Origin: Parasphaerochaeta coccoides DSM 17374
GTDB taxonomy: Bacteria; Spirochaetota; Spirochaetia; Sphaerochaetales; Sphaerochaetaceae
Assembly (NCBI RefSeq): GCF_000208385.1
Contig: NC_015436.1
Location: forward strand, 496,001-560,000
DNA: 64,000 nucleotides
Direction: 5' to 3'
Shown: one piece after another, positions 33,123 through 41,054 of the stretch
Numbering within the stretch: the stretch's first letter is position 1
Layout of the letters: each line of letters begins with the position of its first letter
Translations under genes and position numbers: made by a program
Notes under the pieces: generated by a model
Told to the model about the DNA's origin: nothing
Seen by the model: only the letters and a program-made list of their open reading frames with translations
Database searches by the model: none

Positions 33123-34466
33123 TCAGTACAAAGATTCAGCCTTCCATGTGGAACGGAAGATATCTTCGACCTGTGCCCACGTCTTGCTGCCTTGCGTATA
33201 CTCCAGGAGAGCAGAACCAAAAACCGTCTTGAATTCATTGGAGGGGAATGCCTGGAATATCCAGGGTACACTGGTCACGCCAGGAGCGTTCAGCCAGCGG
33301 ACGATTTCCTTGGCAAGAGGATCAGAGGGTTGCTCGTTCGGTCCAAAGGTGTTGAACGGGGCAATGAAGCCAAGCTTGCCAATGACGAAGCCCTTGCCTG
33401 TTTCGCTGGAGAACAGCCATGTCAGGAAGTCAATGGCCGCCTGCTGCTTAGCTGCTGAAACAGTCTTGTTGATGGCAAAGTAATTTTCGGTTCCGATGTT
33501 CAAGCCATATTGTGACTCACCAGGGACGCCGAAATAGAGGGGAAGAAACTTGATGTCTTCGTTCTTCACGGTATTGCCTTGGACGCCCAGTATCTGACCG
33601 GCACCCCAGTTACCGTTCTGCACAAAGGCGACCTGACCCAAAGCAAATTCGGCCATTGAGTCATCGACACTCTTGTTGGCGAGAAGGCCGGGAGCGGTAA
33701 TGCTGTTGTTCAGATACAGGTCGAACAGGTTTTTGAAAGCGCTGCCGTATGAGAAAGCGACTTCCTTGGCTGCCAGTCCGGCTTCAAGCGCACTGCCGTT
33801 TCCTTTGGCGGCATCGAATTCATAGAACAGGGGCTGGTTCGGAAGATGTGTCTGCCATCTCCAGTCATTGCCAGGGGCAAAGGATGTCGAAGCAAAAGCT
33901 CCTCCGATTCCCAACGCGGCTTTGTTCTTCTGGATATCCTCGACCACTGCCTTCAAAGTAGCGAAATCCTTTATTTCCGTGGCACTGCTGATGGAAACGG
34001 CTTTGCCAGGGAGCGCGAAATACTTGCGGAGGATGGCGTCATTGTAGATGATTCCGTAGCCTTCGACGACATACGGGATGCCATAGACTCCTGAACCGCT
34101 GGTAACGGCGAGTGATTTGTCACTCAAAATACCATAGAGAGCAGTATCTTTCAGGTCAGCGGTATAAGCAATCCAGTTCTTCAAGCCGACGGGGCCGTTG
34201 ATCTGGAAGATGACAGGAGGATCATTCTTCGCGATTTCACTGGTCAATGTCTGCTCGTACGTACCTGAAGCGGCGGTGACGACCTTCAGCCGTACACCTG
34301 TTTCGGCTTCATATGCCTTGCTCACCTCGTCATACACAGATGCTATTTCCGGTTTGAAGTTGAGGAAGTAAATTTCCTGAGAACGTGATGCTTCTTTGTC
34401 TCCACCGGCAAAAACCAAACCGGTGACAAGCATCAGAGCCATGATGATACCCAAGGTCTTTTTCAT
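33123..34466 (-). CDS. Sugar-binding lipoprotein or periplasmic protein of ABC transporter
   Basis: 447 residues. Signal sequence MKKTLGIIMALMLVTGLVFAGGDKEA; the mature GGDKEAS start is typical of spirochaetal binding proteins. CUT1 (SBP_bac_1) pattern: SYGSAFKNL, MAEFALGQVAFVQNGNW, AAIDFLTWLFSSETGK. Start follows AAAGGAG. First gene of the operon binding protein-permease-permease-LacI-malQ; the neighbour malQ suggests maltodextrins as substrate. Confidence 0.93.
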   Translation of the reverse strand: MKKTLGIIMALMLVTGLVFAGGDKEASRSQEIYFLNFKPEIASVYDEVSKAYEAETGVRLKVVTAASGTYEQTLTSEIAKNDPPVIFQINGPVGLKNWIAYTADLKDTALYGILSDKSLAVTSGSGVYGIPYVVEGYGIIYNDAILRKYFALPGKAVSISSATEIKDFATLKAVVEDIQKNKAALGIGGAFASTSFAPGNDWRWQTHLPNQPLFYEFDAAKGNGSALEAGLAAKEVAFSYGSAFKNLFDLYLNNSITAPGLLANKSVDDSMAEFALGQVAFVQNGNWGAGQILGVQGNTVKNEDIKFLPLYFGVPGESQYGLNIGTENYFAINKTVSAAKQQAAIDFLTWLFSSETGKGFVIGKLGFIAPFNTFGPNEQPSDPLAKEIVRWLNAPGVTSVPWIFQAFPSNEFKTVFGSALLEYTQGSKTWAQVEDIFRSTWKAESLY

Positions 34467-34570
34467 TGCAATCTCCTTTTGCGGCAATCCGCAGTCATGC
34501 TGTCCAGAGGGGGCATTACGTGATGTCATGAAATATTGCGTCACAGAGTGCCTCTCTCCAGACCAACTCA

Positions 34571-34599
34571 ATGCTAAACCGGTTTTCTAAACCGGTCAA
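34571..34599 (-). promoter_or_regulatory. Sugar-operon promoter with embedded tandem operators
   Basis: On the minus strand TTGACC (34594-34599), exactly 17 bases, TAGCAT (34571-34576). The spacer is almost wholly made of two palindromes: AAACCGGTTT (34576-34585) and AAACCGGT (34589-34596), 13 bases apart. The central CG dyad is typical of LacI-family operators, so bound repressor would block the promoter. Confidence 0.7.
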
Positions 34600-34622
34600 C
34601 TAAAAATATTTTGATTTTTTTC

Positions 34623-34631
34623 TGCTATAAT
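34623..34631 (+). promoter_or_regulatory. Extended -10 promoter for guaB
   Basis: TGCTATAAT: a perfect -10 (34626-34631) with TG extension, preceded by an AT-rich stretch and no good -35. It would give a leader of about 165 bases, in which no purine riboswitch was recognised. Divergent from the sugar-operon promoter. Confidence 0.6.
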
Positions 34632-34804
34632 CCGGGAACGAATTTTCCTTCTTCTGTACAGATGTACGGGCTTTTCGCATGGTGCCTCTTGCATGGACGA
34701 AGTTTCATCACTTTTCTTGTTTTTTTTACTTTTTTGGTTCATTATGTCTGCTAAACTTTGAAAGCAGTCATTCCCGCTTCATGGAACCACCTGAGGAGAA
34801 AACG

Positions 34805-36313
34805 ATGGCAACTTATTATGACAAGGCTTCCCACACCTTCAGCGAATACCTGCTGGTACCGGGTTATTCCTCGGCGGAATGTATTCCGTCGAATGTCGAT
34901 CTCAAGACTCCCTTGGTGAAGTTCCGCCGTGGGGAAAAAAGCGCCATTACCTTGAACATCCCCTTGGTGAGCGCACTGATGCAGTCTGTCAGTGGAGAGA
35001 AGATGGCTGAGGCATTGGCTCGTGAAGGTGGGCTTTCCTTCATCTACTGTTCCCAGTCGGTCGAGGAAGAAGCCGCCATGGTGGCGAGGGTCAAGGCGTT
35101 CAAGGCAGGTTTTGTCTCCAGTGACGCCAATATCCGCCCCGACCAGACCATGGCGGACGTACAGGCACTTAAGGCACAAACTGGACATTCGACCATTGCA
35201 GTGACTGATGACGGTTCTCCGAATGGCAGGCTCCTCGGCGTAGTGACAAGCAGGGACTACCGTCCCAGCAGGATGGAACCGACCGTCCGCGTCTCGACCT
35301 TCATGACTCCTTTTGAGAGACTTATCTATGGTCGGGACGGCATAACCCTCTCCGAAGCCAATGATATCATCTGGGAACACAAGCTGAACGCCCTGCCTAT
35401 CATTGACGCCAAGGGAAACATGAGGGGTTTTGTATTCCGTAAGGACTATGACAGCCACAAGGAGAATCCTCACGAACTTCTGGACAAATCCAAGAGATAT
35501 GTGGTCGGAGCAGGCATCAACACCCGTGATTATGAAAAAAGAGTTCCAGCACTCGTCGAGGCAGGCGCTGATGTGTTGTGCATCGATTCTTCCGAAGGAT
35601 TCACGGAATGGCAGCAACGCACGCTGGGATGGATACGTTCTGCCTACGGAGATTCGGTGAAGGTCGGCGCAGGGAATGTCGTTGACAGGGACGGCTTCCG
35701 TTTCTTGGCAGAATGCGGCGCGGATTTCGTCAAGGTGGGAATCGGGGGCGGTTCCATTTGCATCACACGGGAGACAAAGGGCATTGGACGCGGGCAGGCA
35801 ACGGCGGTCATAGAGGTCGCCAAGGCACGTAACGAATACTTTGAGGAAACAGGCATCTACATTCCTATCTGTTCCGATGGAGGTCTGGTTCATGACTACC
35901 ACATGACGCTTGCCCTTGCCATGGGCGCGGACTTCCTGATGCTTGGACGTTATTTTGCCCGTTTCGATGAAAGTCCCTCCCAGAAGGTCAATATCAATGG
36001 TAATTATCTGAAGGAATACTGGGGGGAAGGTTCTCCCCGCGCACGCAACTGGCAGAGGTATGATATGGGAGGCAGCGACAAGCTGTCTTTTGCCGAAGGC
36101 GTCGATTCCTATGTGCCGTATGCCGGTTCGCTGAAGGACAACATGGGTTTGTCGCTGGCCAAGGTACGTTCAACAATGTGCAACTGCGGAGCCGTTTCCA
36201 TACGGGAACTACAGGAGAAAGCACGGCTGACCTTGGTTTCCTCCACCAGCATCGTGGAAGGTGGAGCGCATGATGTCATTCTCAAGGATACCCATAATAC
36301 GCAGATAAAGTAG
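34805..36313 (+). CDS. guaB: IMP dehydrogenase
   Basis: 502 residues. TIM barrel interrupted by two CBS domains (about 105-230; [28 protein letters not shown]). The catalytic Cys319 is in [18 protein letters not shown], followed by the flap. It converts IMP to XMP for GMP synthesis. The loop CITRE-x-KGIGRGQA differs from the GSICTTR-GVGVPQ form of E. coli GuaB, so it belongs to the other bacterial IMPDH branch. Start [20 protein letters not shown] is set by GAGGAG; the frame extends 42 residues further upstream without sense. Confidence 0.93.
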   Translation: MATYYDKASHTFSEYLLVPGYSSAECIPSNVDLKTPLVKFRRGEKSAITLNIPLVSALMQSVSGEKMAEALAREGGLSFIYCSQSVEEEAAMVARVKAFKAGFVSSDANIRPDQTMADVQALKAQTGHSTIAVTDDGSPNGRLLGVVTSRDYRPSRMEPTVRVSTFMTPFERLIYGRDGITLSEANDIIWEHKLNALPIIDAKGNMRGFVFRKDYDSHKENPHELLDKSKRYVVGAGINTRDYEKRVPALVEAGADVLCIDSSEGFTEWQQRTLGWIRSAYGDSVKVGAGNVVDRDGFRFLAECGADFVKVGIGGGSICITRETKGIGRGQATAVIEVAKARNEYFEETGIYIPICSDGGLVHDYHMTLALAMGADFLMLGRYFARFDESPSQKVNINGNYLKEYWGEGSPRARNWQRYDMGGSDKLSFAEGVDSYVPYAGSLKDNMGLSLAKVRSTMCNCGAVSIRELQEKARLTLVSSTSIVEGGAHDVILKDTHNTQIK

Positions 36314-36354
36314 GAATAGGGCAATGTAAGGAGAAGAAAGGATGATGTGTTGCG

Positions 36355-36384
36355 TTGACACACGCCATCACGTCATGCTACCTT
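36355..36384 (+). promoter_or_regulatory. Promoter of tRNA-Val
   Basis: TTGACA (36355-36360), 18-base spacer, TACCTT (36379-36384) with TGC before it. Transcription would start about five bases before the tRNA. Confidence 0.55.
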
Positions 36385-36395
36385 CTCTTTCGCGC

Positions 36396-36467
36396 GGGCG
36401 GATAGCTCAGTGGGAGAGCGGTTGCCTTACACGCAATTGGTCGGGGGTTCAAATCCCTCTCCGCTCA
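36396..36467 (+). tRNA. tRNA-Val (anticodon TAC)
   Basis: Full cloverleaf: acceptor GGGCGGA/TCCGCTC with one G-U, D arm GCTC/GAGC, anticodon stem GTTGC/GCAAT around loop CTTACAC (anticodon TAC, reads GUA), T arm GGGGG/CCCTC with loop TTCAAAT, discriminator A. CCA is not encoded. Confidence 0.96.
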
Positions 36468-36486
36468 TTTTGACCGTCGCAAGAGG

Positions 36487-36515
36487 AACCGCTGCACGAT
36501 GTGTGGCGGTTTTAT
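36487..36515 (+). terminator. Terminator of tRNA-Val
   Basis: Stem AACCGC/GCGGTT with a 13-base loop, followed by TTATTATATT. Confidence 0.5.
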
Positions 36516-36777
36516 TATATTAAGTATCACTGATGGTAGGATTGTGTGGAAAAACATACTTTCCCCCAAAAAAGACTCATGGCTGTGGGGATTTTGTGAA
36601 CACATCCGGATGAAAACCAGCGGAGAAAAGAAAAGGGCGCATTCTCTGAGGCAAGGAAGAAAAAATATGGCGACTCTGTCCTTCTTTGCGCTATAGTTCC
36701 GGATGGGATGGGATATCCGTGTTTGTGCGCGGACACGTAGGAACCGGCAGAAAAAAGAGAGGGGGAGTCAATTACTG
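36516..36777. other. Intergenic stretch before yggS
   Basis: No gene supported; the short open frames here lack ribosome sites. TATAGT at 36692-36697 is a possible -10 for the yggS operon but has no -35. GGGGGAG at 36761-36767 is the yggS ribosome site. Confidence 0.4.
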
Positions 36778-37485
36778 ATGCAGAAGACTTTGGCATCCCG
36801 CCTCGCGGAGGCTCGGCGGACAATTAGGGAGCATGTTGCCCTGAGTGGACGGCAGGATAGTGACATCACTTTGATGGCTGTATCAAAGACACGGCCGTAT
36901 GAGACCATACTGGAAGCATATGAGGCAGGCCAGCGTATCTTTGGGGAAAACAGGGTACAAGAAATCGTTGACAAGTTCCCTCTGCCTTCCGAGCGTCCCA
37001 CGGGGATGAGACTCCATCTTATCGGACATCTCCAGTCGAACAAAGTAAGGAAGGTCGTTCCTTTGGTCGATGCCATTGATTCAGTCCATTCCCTGCGTTT
37101 GGCTGGCCAGATATCCTGTGTTGCAATGGAGCGCGGCAGGGTCATGCCGATTTTGCTTGAATACAACACAAGCGGGGAATCATCGAAATCAGGTTTTACC
37201 ACCGAAGATGACCTATTCAGTGCCGTGGAAGCAATTTCCTCCCTGGGTGGCGTTAAAATTCGCGGACTGATGACAATTGGTCCCCTTGAAGGAGACGAGG
37301 ATGCTGTGCGCAGAGCATTCCGGAGACTGCGTTCCCTGCGTGATGAATGCATCAAACGTTTTCCGTCCCAGGATTTTTCCGTCCTGTCGATGGGGATGAG
37401 CTCTGATTATCCCGTAGCCGTGGAGGAAGGATCGACCTTGGTGCGGCTGGGAACTACACTGTTCGGACAGAGGGAAACACTATGA
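36778..37485 (+). CDS. yggS: YggS/PROSC-family PLP homeostasis protein
   Basis: 235 residues, single TIM-barrel domain. PLP Lys37 is in AVSKTRP, then FGENRVQE, HLIGHLQSNKVR and the phosphate-binding MGMSSDYPVAV. Binds PLP and buffers its level; no enzymatic activity is known in the family. Start set by GGGGGAG. The stop overlaps the next gene by ATGA; rluD follows, so the three are one operon. Confidence 0.95.
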   Translation: MQKTLASRLAEARRTIREHVALSGRQDSDITLMAVSKTRPYETILEAYEAGQRIFGENRVQEIVDKFPLPSERPTGMRLHLIGHLQSNKVRKVVPLVDAIDSVHSLRLAGQISCVAMERGRVMPILLEYNTSGESSKSGFTTEDDLFSAVEAISSLGGVKIRGLMTIGPLEGDEDAVRRAFRRLRSLRDECIKRFPSQDFSVLSMGMSSDYPVAVEEGSTLVRLGTTLFGQRETL

Positions 37486-37826
37486 AGAAACCAATCCTTG
37501 TCCTTGTGCTCCTGTGCCTTGCCGGAGCTTTCATCTTGCAACCGCTTGCCGCCGCGGATGCGGTGAAGGACTATGAACCATACCAGAAGGATGAATTTCC
37601 CATCTGGTCAGGGAAGGTGCGTCGTGCTGAAATAATTTTCTTCGGCTCCATGCCCATTACTCTTACGGCGACCATGCTCGGATATAACCTTGCCGTCAAC
37701 CAGTTCGGAGCCGCTCACATTACACCAGATTCCCGGCGCATGTTGACGCAGGTCGGCATTGCCGCGGGTATTTCCCTGGGCATTGTCTTGGTGGATTTCA
37801 TCTTGGGAGAGATGCAGGAAAAATGA
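37482..37826 (+). CDS. Small exported or membrane hypothetical protein
   Basis: 114 residues. Signal peptide MKKPILVLVLLCLAGAFIL to about residue 24 (LAAADA), a polar stretch (EPYQKDEFPIWSGKVRRAE), then two hydrophobic segments (about 50-65 and 92-108) that may cross the inner membrane. Family not recognised. Overlaps yggS and rluD by four bases each, so it is expressed with them; ATGA joints on both sides support it as a real gene. Confidence 0.75.
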   Translation: MKKPILVLVLLCLAGAFILQPLAAADAVKDYEPYQKDEFPIWSGKVRRAEIIFFGSMPITLTATMLGYNLAVNQFGAAHITPDSRRMLTQVGIAAGISLGIVLVDFILGEMQEK

Positions 37827-38818
37827 ACATGTGCCATGTGTTCGAGTCCATTGTCCCTGACGATGCGGACGGAAAGCAGCGTGTTGATGCCTACCTTGCG
37901 GCGGCAAGCGGGGTCAGTCGTTCCATCATCGGGGATGCTTCTTCCCGAATCATGGTCAATGGACGTGAAGTCAAGAGAAGCAAGGCAATTGCTCCCGGTG
38001 ATGCTGTCATCCTGTATTGGCAGGAAAATCCTCCTGGGAATATCGAGCCGCAGGACATCCCCTTGGATATTCTCTATGAGGACGACGACATTCTGTTCAT
38101 AGACAAGCCCCAAGGGATTGTCGTTCATCCGGGGGCAGGGAATCCTGACGGGACTGTTGTCAATGCCCTTGTATTCCGCTACGGGCCGGATTTCATCCGG
38201 GCATATGGCGGCCAAGATGAGCACGAAGACGCTGGTGACGAAACGGACGAGGCGGTGGACAGGACGGATTTTCTGCGGCCTGGAATTGTCCATCGTCTTG
38301 ACAAAGATACCAGCGGGGTCATGGTCATTGCCCGTACCCGTCTTGCCCATGGATACATGGCGCGGCAATTTTCAGAACATACTGCCGTCAAACACTATAT
38401 TGCTTTGGTCGAAGGCTCCATGAAGGATGACGAGGGGGTTATCATCACCAACCTTGCCAGGGACAGGAACGACAGGAAGAAATTCCGCGTTTCCACGGGG
38501 AAGGAAGGAAAAAGGGCTGAAACCCGCTGGAGAGTCGTGGCGCGGTATGGTGTTTGCACGCTCCTGCGCATTCGTATCATGACAGGACGCACACACCAGA
38601 TACGGGTTCATATGGCTCATCTGGGACATCCTGTGGTCGGAGATGGTGTCTACGGAGGAAGACGAAAGAGCTTCCCAGGTGTGACACTGATGCTCCATGC
38701 CCGCTTGCTCGATGTGTCCCGGCCTTCAGATGGCCGACACCTGAAGATAAGCGCGCCTGTTCCCCAGCGTTTCATTGAACTTGTTCATGAGGCGGGAGGA
38801 TCATTTCCCCAAGTATGA
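37823..38818 (+). CDS. RluA/RluD-family rRNA pseudouridine synthase
   Basis: 331 residues. N-terminal S4 RNA-binding domain (about 18-70; RVDAYLAAASGVSRS, IMVNGREVKRS), then the catalytic domain with HRLDKDTSG, catalytic Asp160, and GRTHQIRVHMAHLGHPVVGD. Converts uridine to pseudouridine in 23S rRNA. An acidic insert GGQDEHEDAGDETDEAVD (about 131-148) sits just before the catalytic motif and is not usual. Which RluA-type site it modifies cannot be told; RluD is likeliest with S4 present. Its 3' end overlaps the convergent gene by 18 bases. Confidence 0.93.
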   Translation: MNMCHVFESIVPDDADGKQRVDAYLAAASGVSRSIIGDASSRIMVNGREVKRSKAIAPGDAVILYWQENPPGNIEPQDIPLDILYEDDDILFIDKPQGIVVHPGAGNPDGTVVNALVFRYGPDFIRAYGGQDEHEDAGDETDEAVDRTDFLRPGIVHRLDKDTSGVMVIARTRLAHGYMARQFSEHTAVKHYIALVEGSMKDDEGVIITNLARDRNDRKKFRVSTGKEGKRAETRWRVVARYGVCTLLRIRIMTGRTHQIRVHMAHLGHPVVGDGVYGGRRKSFPGVTLMLHARLLDVSRPSDGRHLKISAPVPQRFIELVHEAGGSFPQV

Positions 38819-39385
38819 AGCCCGGTCCTCGATATCCCGGTTGAACAGCTTCTCAATGAGGATTGAGCTTGGCGCTCCATGACCAGGAAAAACCAGCAGG
38901 CGATCATCCATGCTCAGAAGCCGCGATGTCACCATGTTCACCAAGAGGGCATGTTCCCTGTAGCCGCTGGTACTTCCCACATGTCCGCTTGCCAGGGCAT
39001 CTCCGGTAAAGAGAGCGTCACCAATCCTGTAGACCATGGAATCAATCGAATGTCCGGGGACATGAATCGGCATGACGGAAAGACCGGCGCAGGAAAAAAT
39101 CTCATTGTGAGAGACCGGCAAGAGCGGAAAACTCCTGATTCGGGAGAACGCGCCATGAAGACGCGGGCGGTATACCTTCATCAAAGTCCCTACGCCTTTG
39201 ACATGGGCATCATGGGAATGGGTGAACAGTACATCTGTGATGACATATTCTTGTTTTTGGATAAGGTTGATCAAGTCGTTGTCCACATATCCAGGGTCAA
39301 TGATGATTGCCGGTCCGCCAGCTGGCCCTCCGACCAAGTACGTGTTACAGAAGCCGACAACGGAAAAATGCGGGAATATCTTCAT
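38801..39385 (-). CDS. Metallo-beta-lactamase-fold hydrolase with altered metal motif
   Basis: 194 residues, compact MBL fold of the glyoxalase II-like size class: NTYLVGGPAGGPAIIIDPG at the start, the first metal motif THSHDAH, then VPGHSIDSMVY, LFTGDAL and FPGHG at the end. The canonical motif is HxHxDH; here it reads HSHDAH, so the Asp of the second metal site is Ala. The His residues and TGDAL Asp remain, so one metal may still bind. Substrate unknown. Overlaps the preceding pentapeptide-like gene by ATGA. Confidence 0.85.
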   Translation of the reverse strand: MKIFPHFSVVGFCNTYLVGGPAGGPAIIIDPGYVDNDLINLIQKQEYVITDVLFTHSHDAHVKGVGTLMKVYRPRLHGAFSRIRSFPLLPVSHNEIFSCAGLSVMPIHVPGHSIDSMVYRIGDALFTGDALASGHVGSTSGYREHALLVNMVTSRLLSMDDRLLVFPGHGAPSSILIEKLFNRDIEDRASYLGK

Positions 39386-39960
39386 ACCTTCGCCTCATCG
39401 TAGTTTGAATAACGGAAAGAAACATCCTGCCGACGGGTGAAACCCATGTCAGTATTCTTCATGCTGCAATCCTCGAATTTTACAGATTCAAGGGAAGACG
39501 AGAGGAAGGTTGAGTAATTGAGGTCACTATGGGAGAAATCAGTAGAATGAGCTTCGATTCCCATGAAATTGGAATGAAGAAGCAAGGAGTCGGAAAAATC
39601 ACAGTCAATGAAACGACAACCGGCAAATACGCAATAGCGGGCATCAAGGCCGGTGAAATCACAGGCGACGAACAGGGAAAAGTTGAAATAGCATGCAATG
39701 AGCTGTGTACCGGAGAAAGAACAATTGCGGAATGTGTTCCAGGGCAAGTAACAGGTGACCCATTTTCCCCGTGAGAAATTCTCCCCGGAAAATTCAGCAT
39801 GACCGAGCGACAGGTCACCCATGGGAGAAGCTGACAACATGGCAGCACGCGCACGCGCTTTCACGCCTTCCTTGTCCGGAGTATGAAGGCTGCACATGAG
39901 CTCATCGTCACAAACGAAATCCGTACATCCCGGTTGTGCGCATTTGATGAAACTGAACAT
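39382..39960 (-). CDS. Pentapeptide-repeat-like protein
   Basis: 192 residues. After a Cys-rich start (KCAQPGCTDFVCDDELMCSLHT, possibly one zinc site) comes a region from about 55 to 185 with five-residue periodicity A/C-x-F/L (AEFSGENFS, NCSFSGTQL, DFTGLDARYCVFAGCRF, STDFSHSDLNYSTF), the right-handed quadrilateral helix fold. Such proteins often act by mimicking DNA or as scaffolds. Partner not known. Coupled to the MBL-fold gene by ATGA. Confidence 0.8.
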   Translation of the reverse strand: MFSFIKCAQPGCTDFVCDDELMCSLHTPDKEGVKARARAAMLSASPMGDLSLGHAEFSGENFSRGKWVTCYLPWNTFRNCSFSGTQLIACYFNFSLFVACDFTGLDARYCVFAGCRFIDCDFSDSLLLHSNFMGIEAHSTDFSHSDLNYSTFLSSSLESVKFEDCSMKNTDMGFTRRQDVSFRYSNYDEAKV

Positions 39961-40049
39961 GCTTCACACACTACCAGATTGACTGATGTTGTCAATCCTC
40001 CTGAATCCTTATACCATGACAAAACATGGTGAGTGGGGAGGATGAGAAA

Positions 40050-41054
40050 GTGGGAGAGGCTGTGGAAGGGACAGTGACCCGTGGCATCAATAATATCTAT
40101 ACGGTGATTGATTCCGACGGGACTGCATATCTCTGCCGCATCAAAGGCAAGCAGCTTGTCCAGGCCGCTGGGGAATACAATCCCATAGTCGCAGGCGACA
40201 GGGTATTGTTCCAGCCTGTGGAAGGTTCCGGCGAGGCTTTGATCCTTGAGAGGCTTGAGCGCACCAGTTTTTTCGCCCGCTGGAATGAAAAAGGTCAGCG
40301 GAACCAGATTGTCGCGGCGAACATGGACATTGTCGTCTGTGTTTCCAGCGTGGCGTCCCCTCCATTCCGCCCGCGTTTCATCGACCGGGTGATTGCTTGC
40401 AGCAGGAATGTCGAGACAGTGATCATATTGAACAAATGCGACATCGCCCAGAAGGATGCGGAGGCCGAGCGTTTCGCGTTGTTCTCTGAGCTGGGCTACC
40501 GTACAATCCGCGTCTCAGCGGCACAGGGTGAAGGACTTGATGAAGTCAGGGGAATCTGCCATGGGAAGACAGTTGCTTTCATCGGTCAGTCCGGTGTCGG
40601 GAAGTCTACTCTCATCAATGCTCTCTTGGACGGAACCGTTGTGCAGCGGACAGGCGGGATATCCCGGAAGTTTGACCGTGGACGGCATACCACCAATTAT
40701 GCCACCATGCTATTCGGAAAAGACTTTACCCTTATTGATACTCCGGGAGTGAGGGAAATATCAGTTCCTCATGATGATCCGCACGCAATCGAGGCTTCTT
40801 TTCCTGAATTTGCTTCGTACCGTGTCCGCTGTCAGTTCGAGGGTTGCCTGCATGATGAGGAGCCTGGATGCGCCGTCCGTGATGCCGCCGACGCCGGGCT
40901 TATCCATGAAGACCGGTATGAAAGCTATCTGAGGATGCTTGCATCGCTTGAAGAAAGGGCACCTTCATGGGCTGTGCGGCCACGTGCGCAGAGGAACCGA
41001 TATGCTGATGATACATGGGACAAGGAGGAATGGGATGCACACGAGGACGCTTGA
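40050..41054 (+). CDS. rsgA: Ribosome small-subunit-dependent GTPase A
   Basis: About 334 residues. N-terminal OB fold, then a circularly permuted GTPase: NKCD (G4) precedes GQSGVGKST (G1, about 179-187) and DTPGVRE (G3). A C-terminal zinc site follows (CQFEGCLHDEEPGCAVRDA). Helps 30S maturation. GTG at 40050 behind GGGGAGG is my choice; ATG at 40026 is in frame but has no ribosome site. The last 20 bases overlap mutS2. Confidence 0.95.
   Translation: MGEAVEGTVTRGINNIYTVIDSDGTAYLCRIKGKQLVQAAGEYNPIVAGDRVLFQPVEGSGEALILERLERTSFFARWNEKGQRNQIVAANMDIVVCVSSVASPPFRPRFIDRVIACSRNVETVIILNKCDIAQKDAEAERFALFSELGYRTIRVSAAQGEGLDEVRGICHGKTVAFIGQSGVGKSTLINALLDGTVVQRTGGISRKFDRGRHTTNYATMLFGKDFTLIDTPGVREISVPHDDPHAIEASFPEFASYRVRCQFEGCLHDEEPGCAVRDAADAGLIHEDRYESYLRMLASLEERAPSWAVRPRAQRNRYADDTWDKEEWDAHEDA

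Noticed and set aside
34632-34804. Purine riboswitch ahead of guaB
   Set aside because: Searched the leader for the conserved purine-riboswitch core; the characteristic loops are absent.
34751-35902. Minus-strand frame of 383 codons opposite guaB
   Set aside because: guaB is complete with catalytic Cys and CBS domains; the antisense frame has no family pattern.
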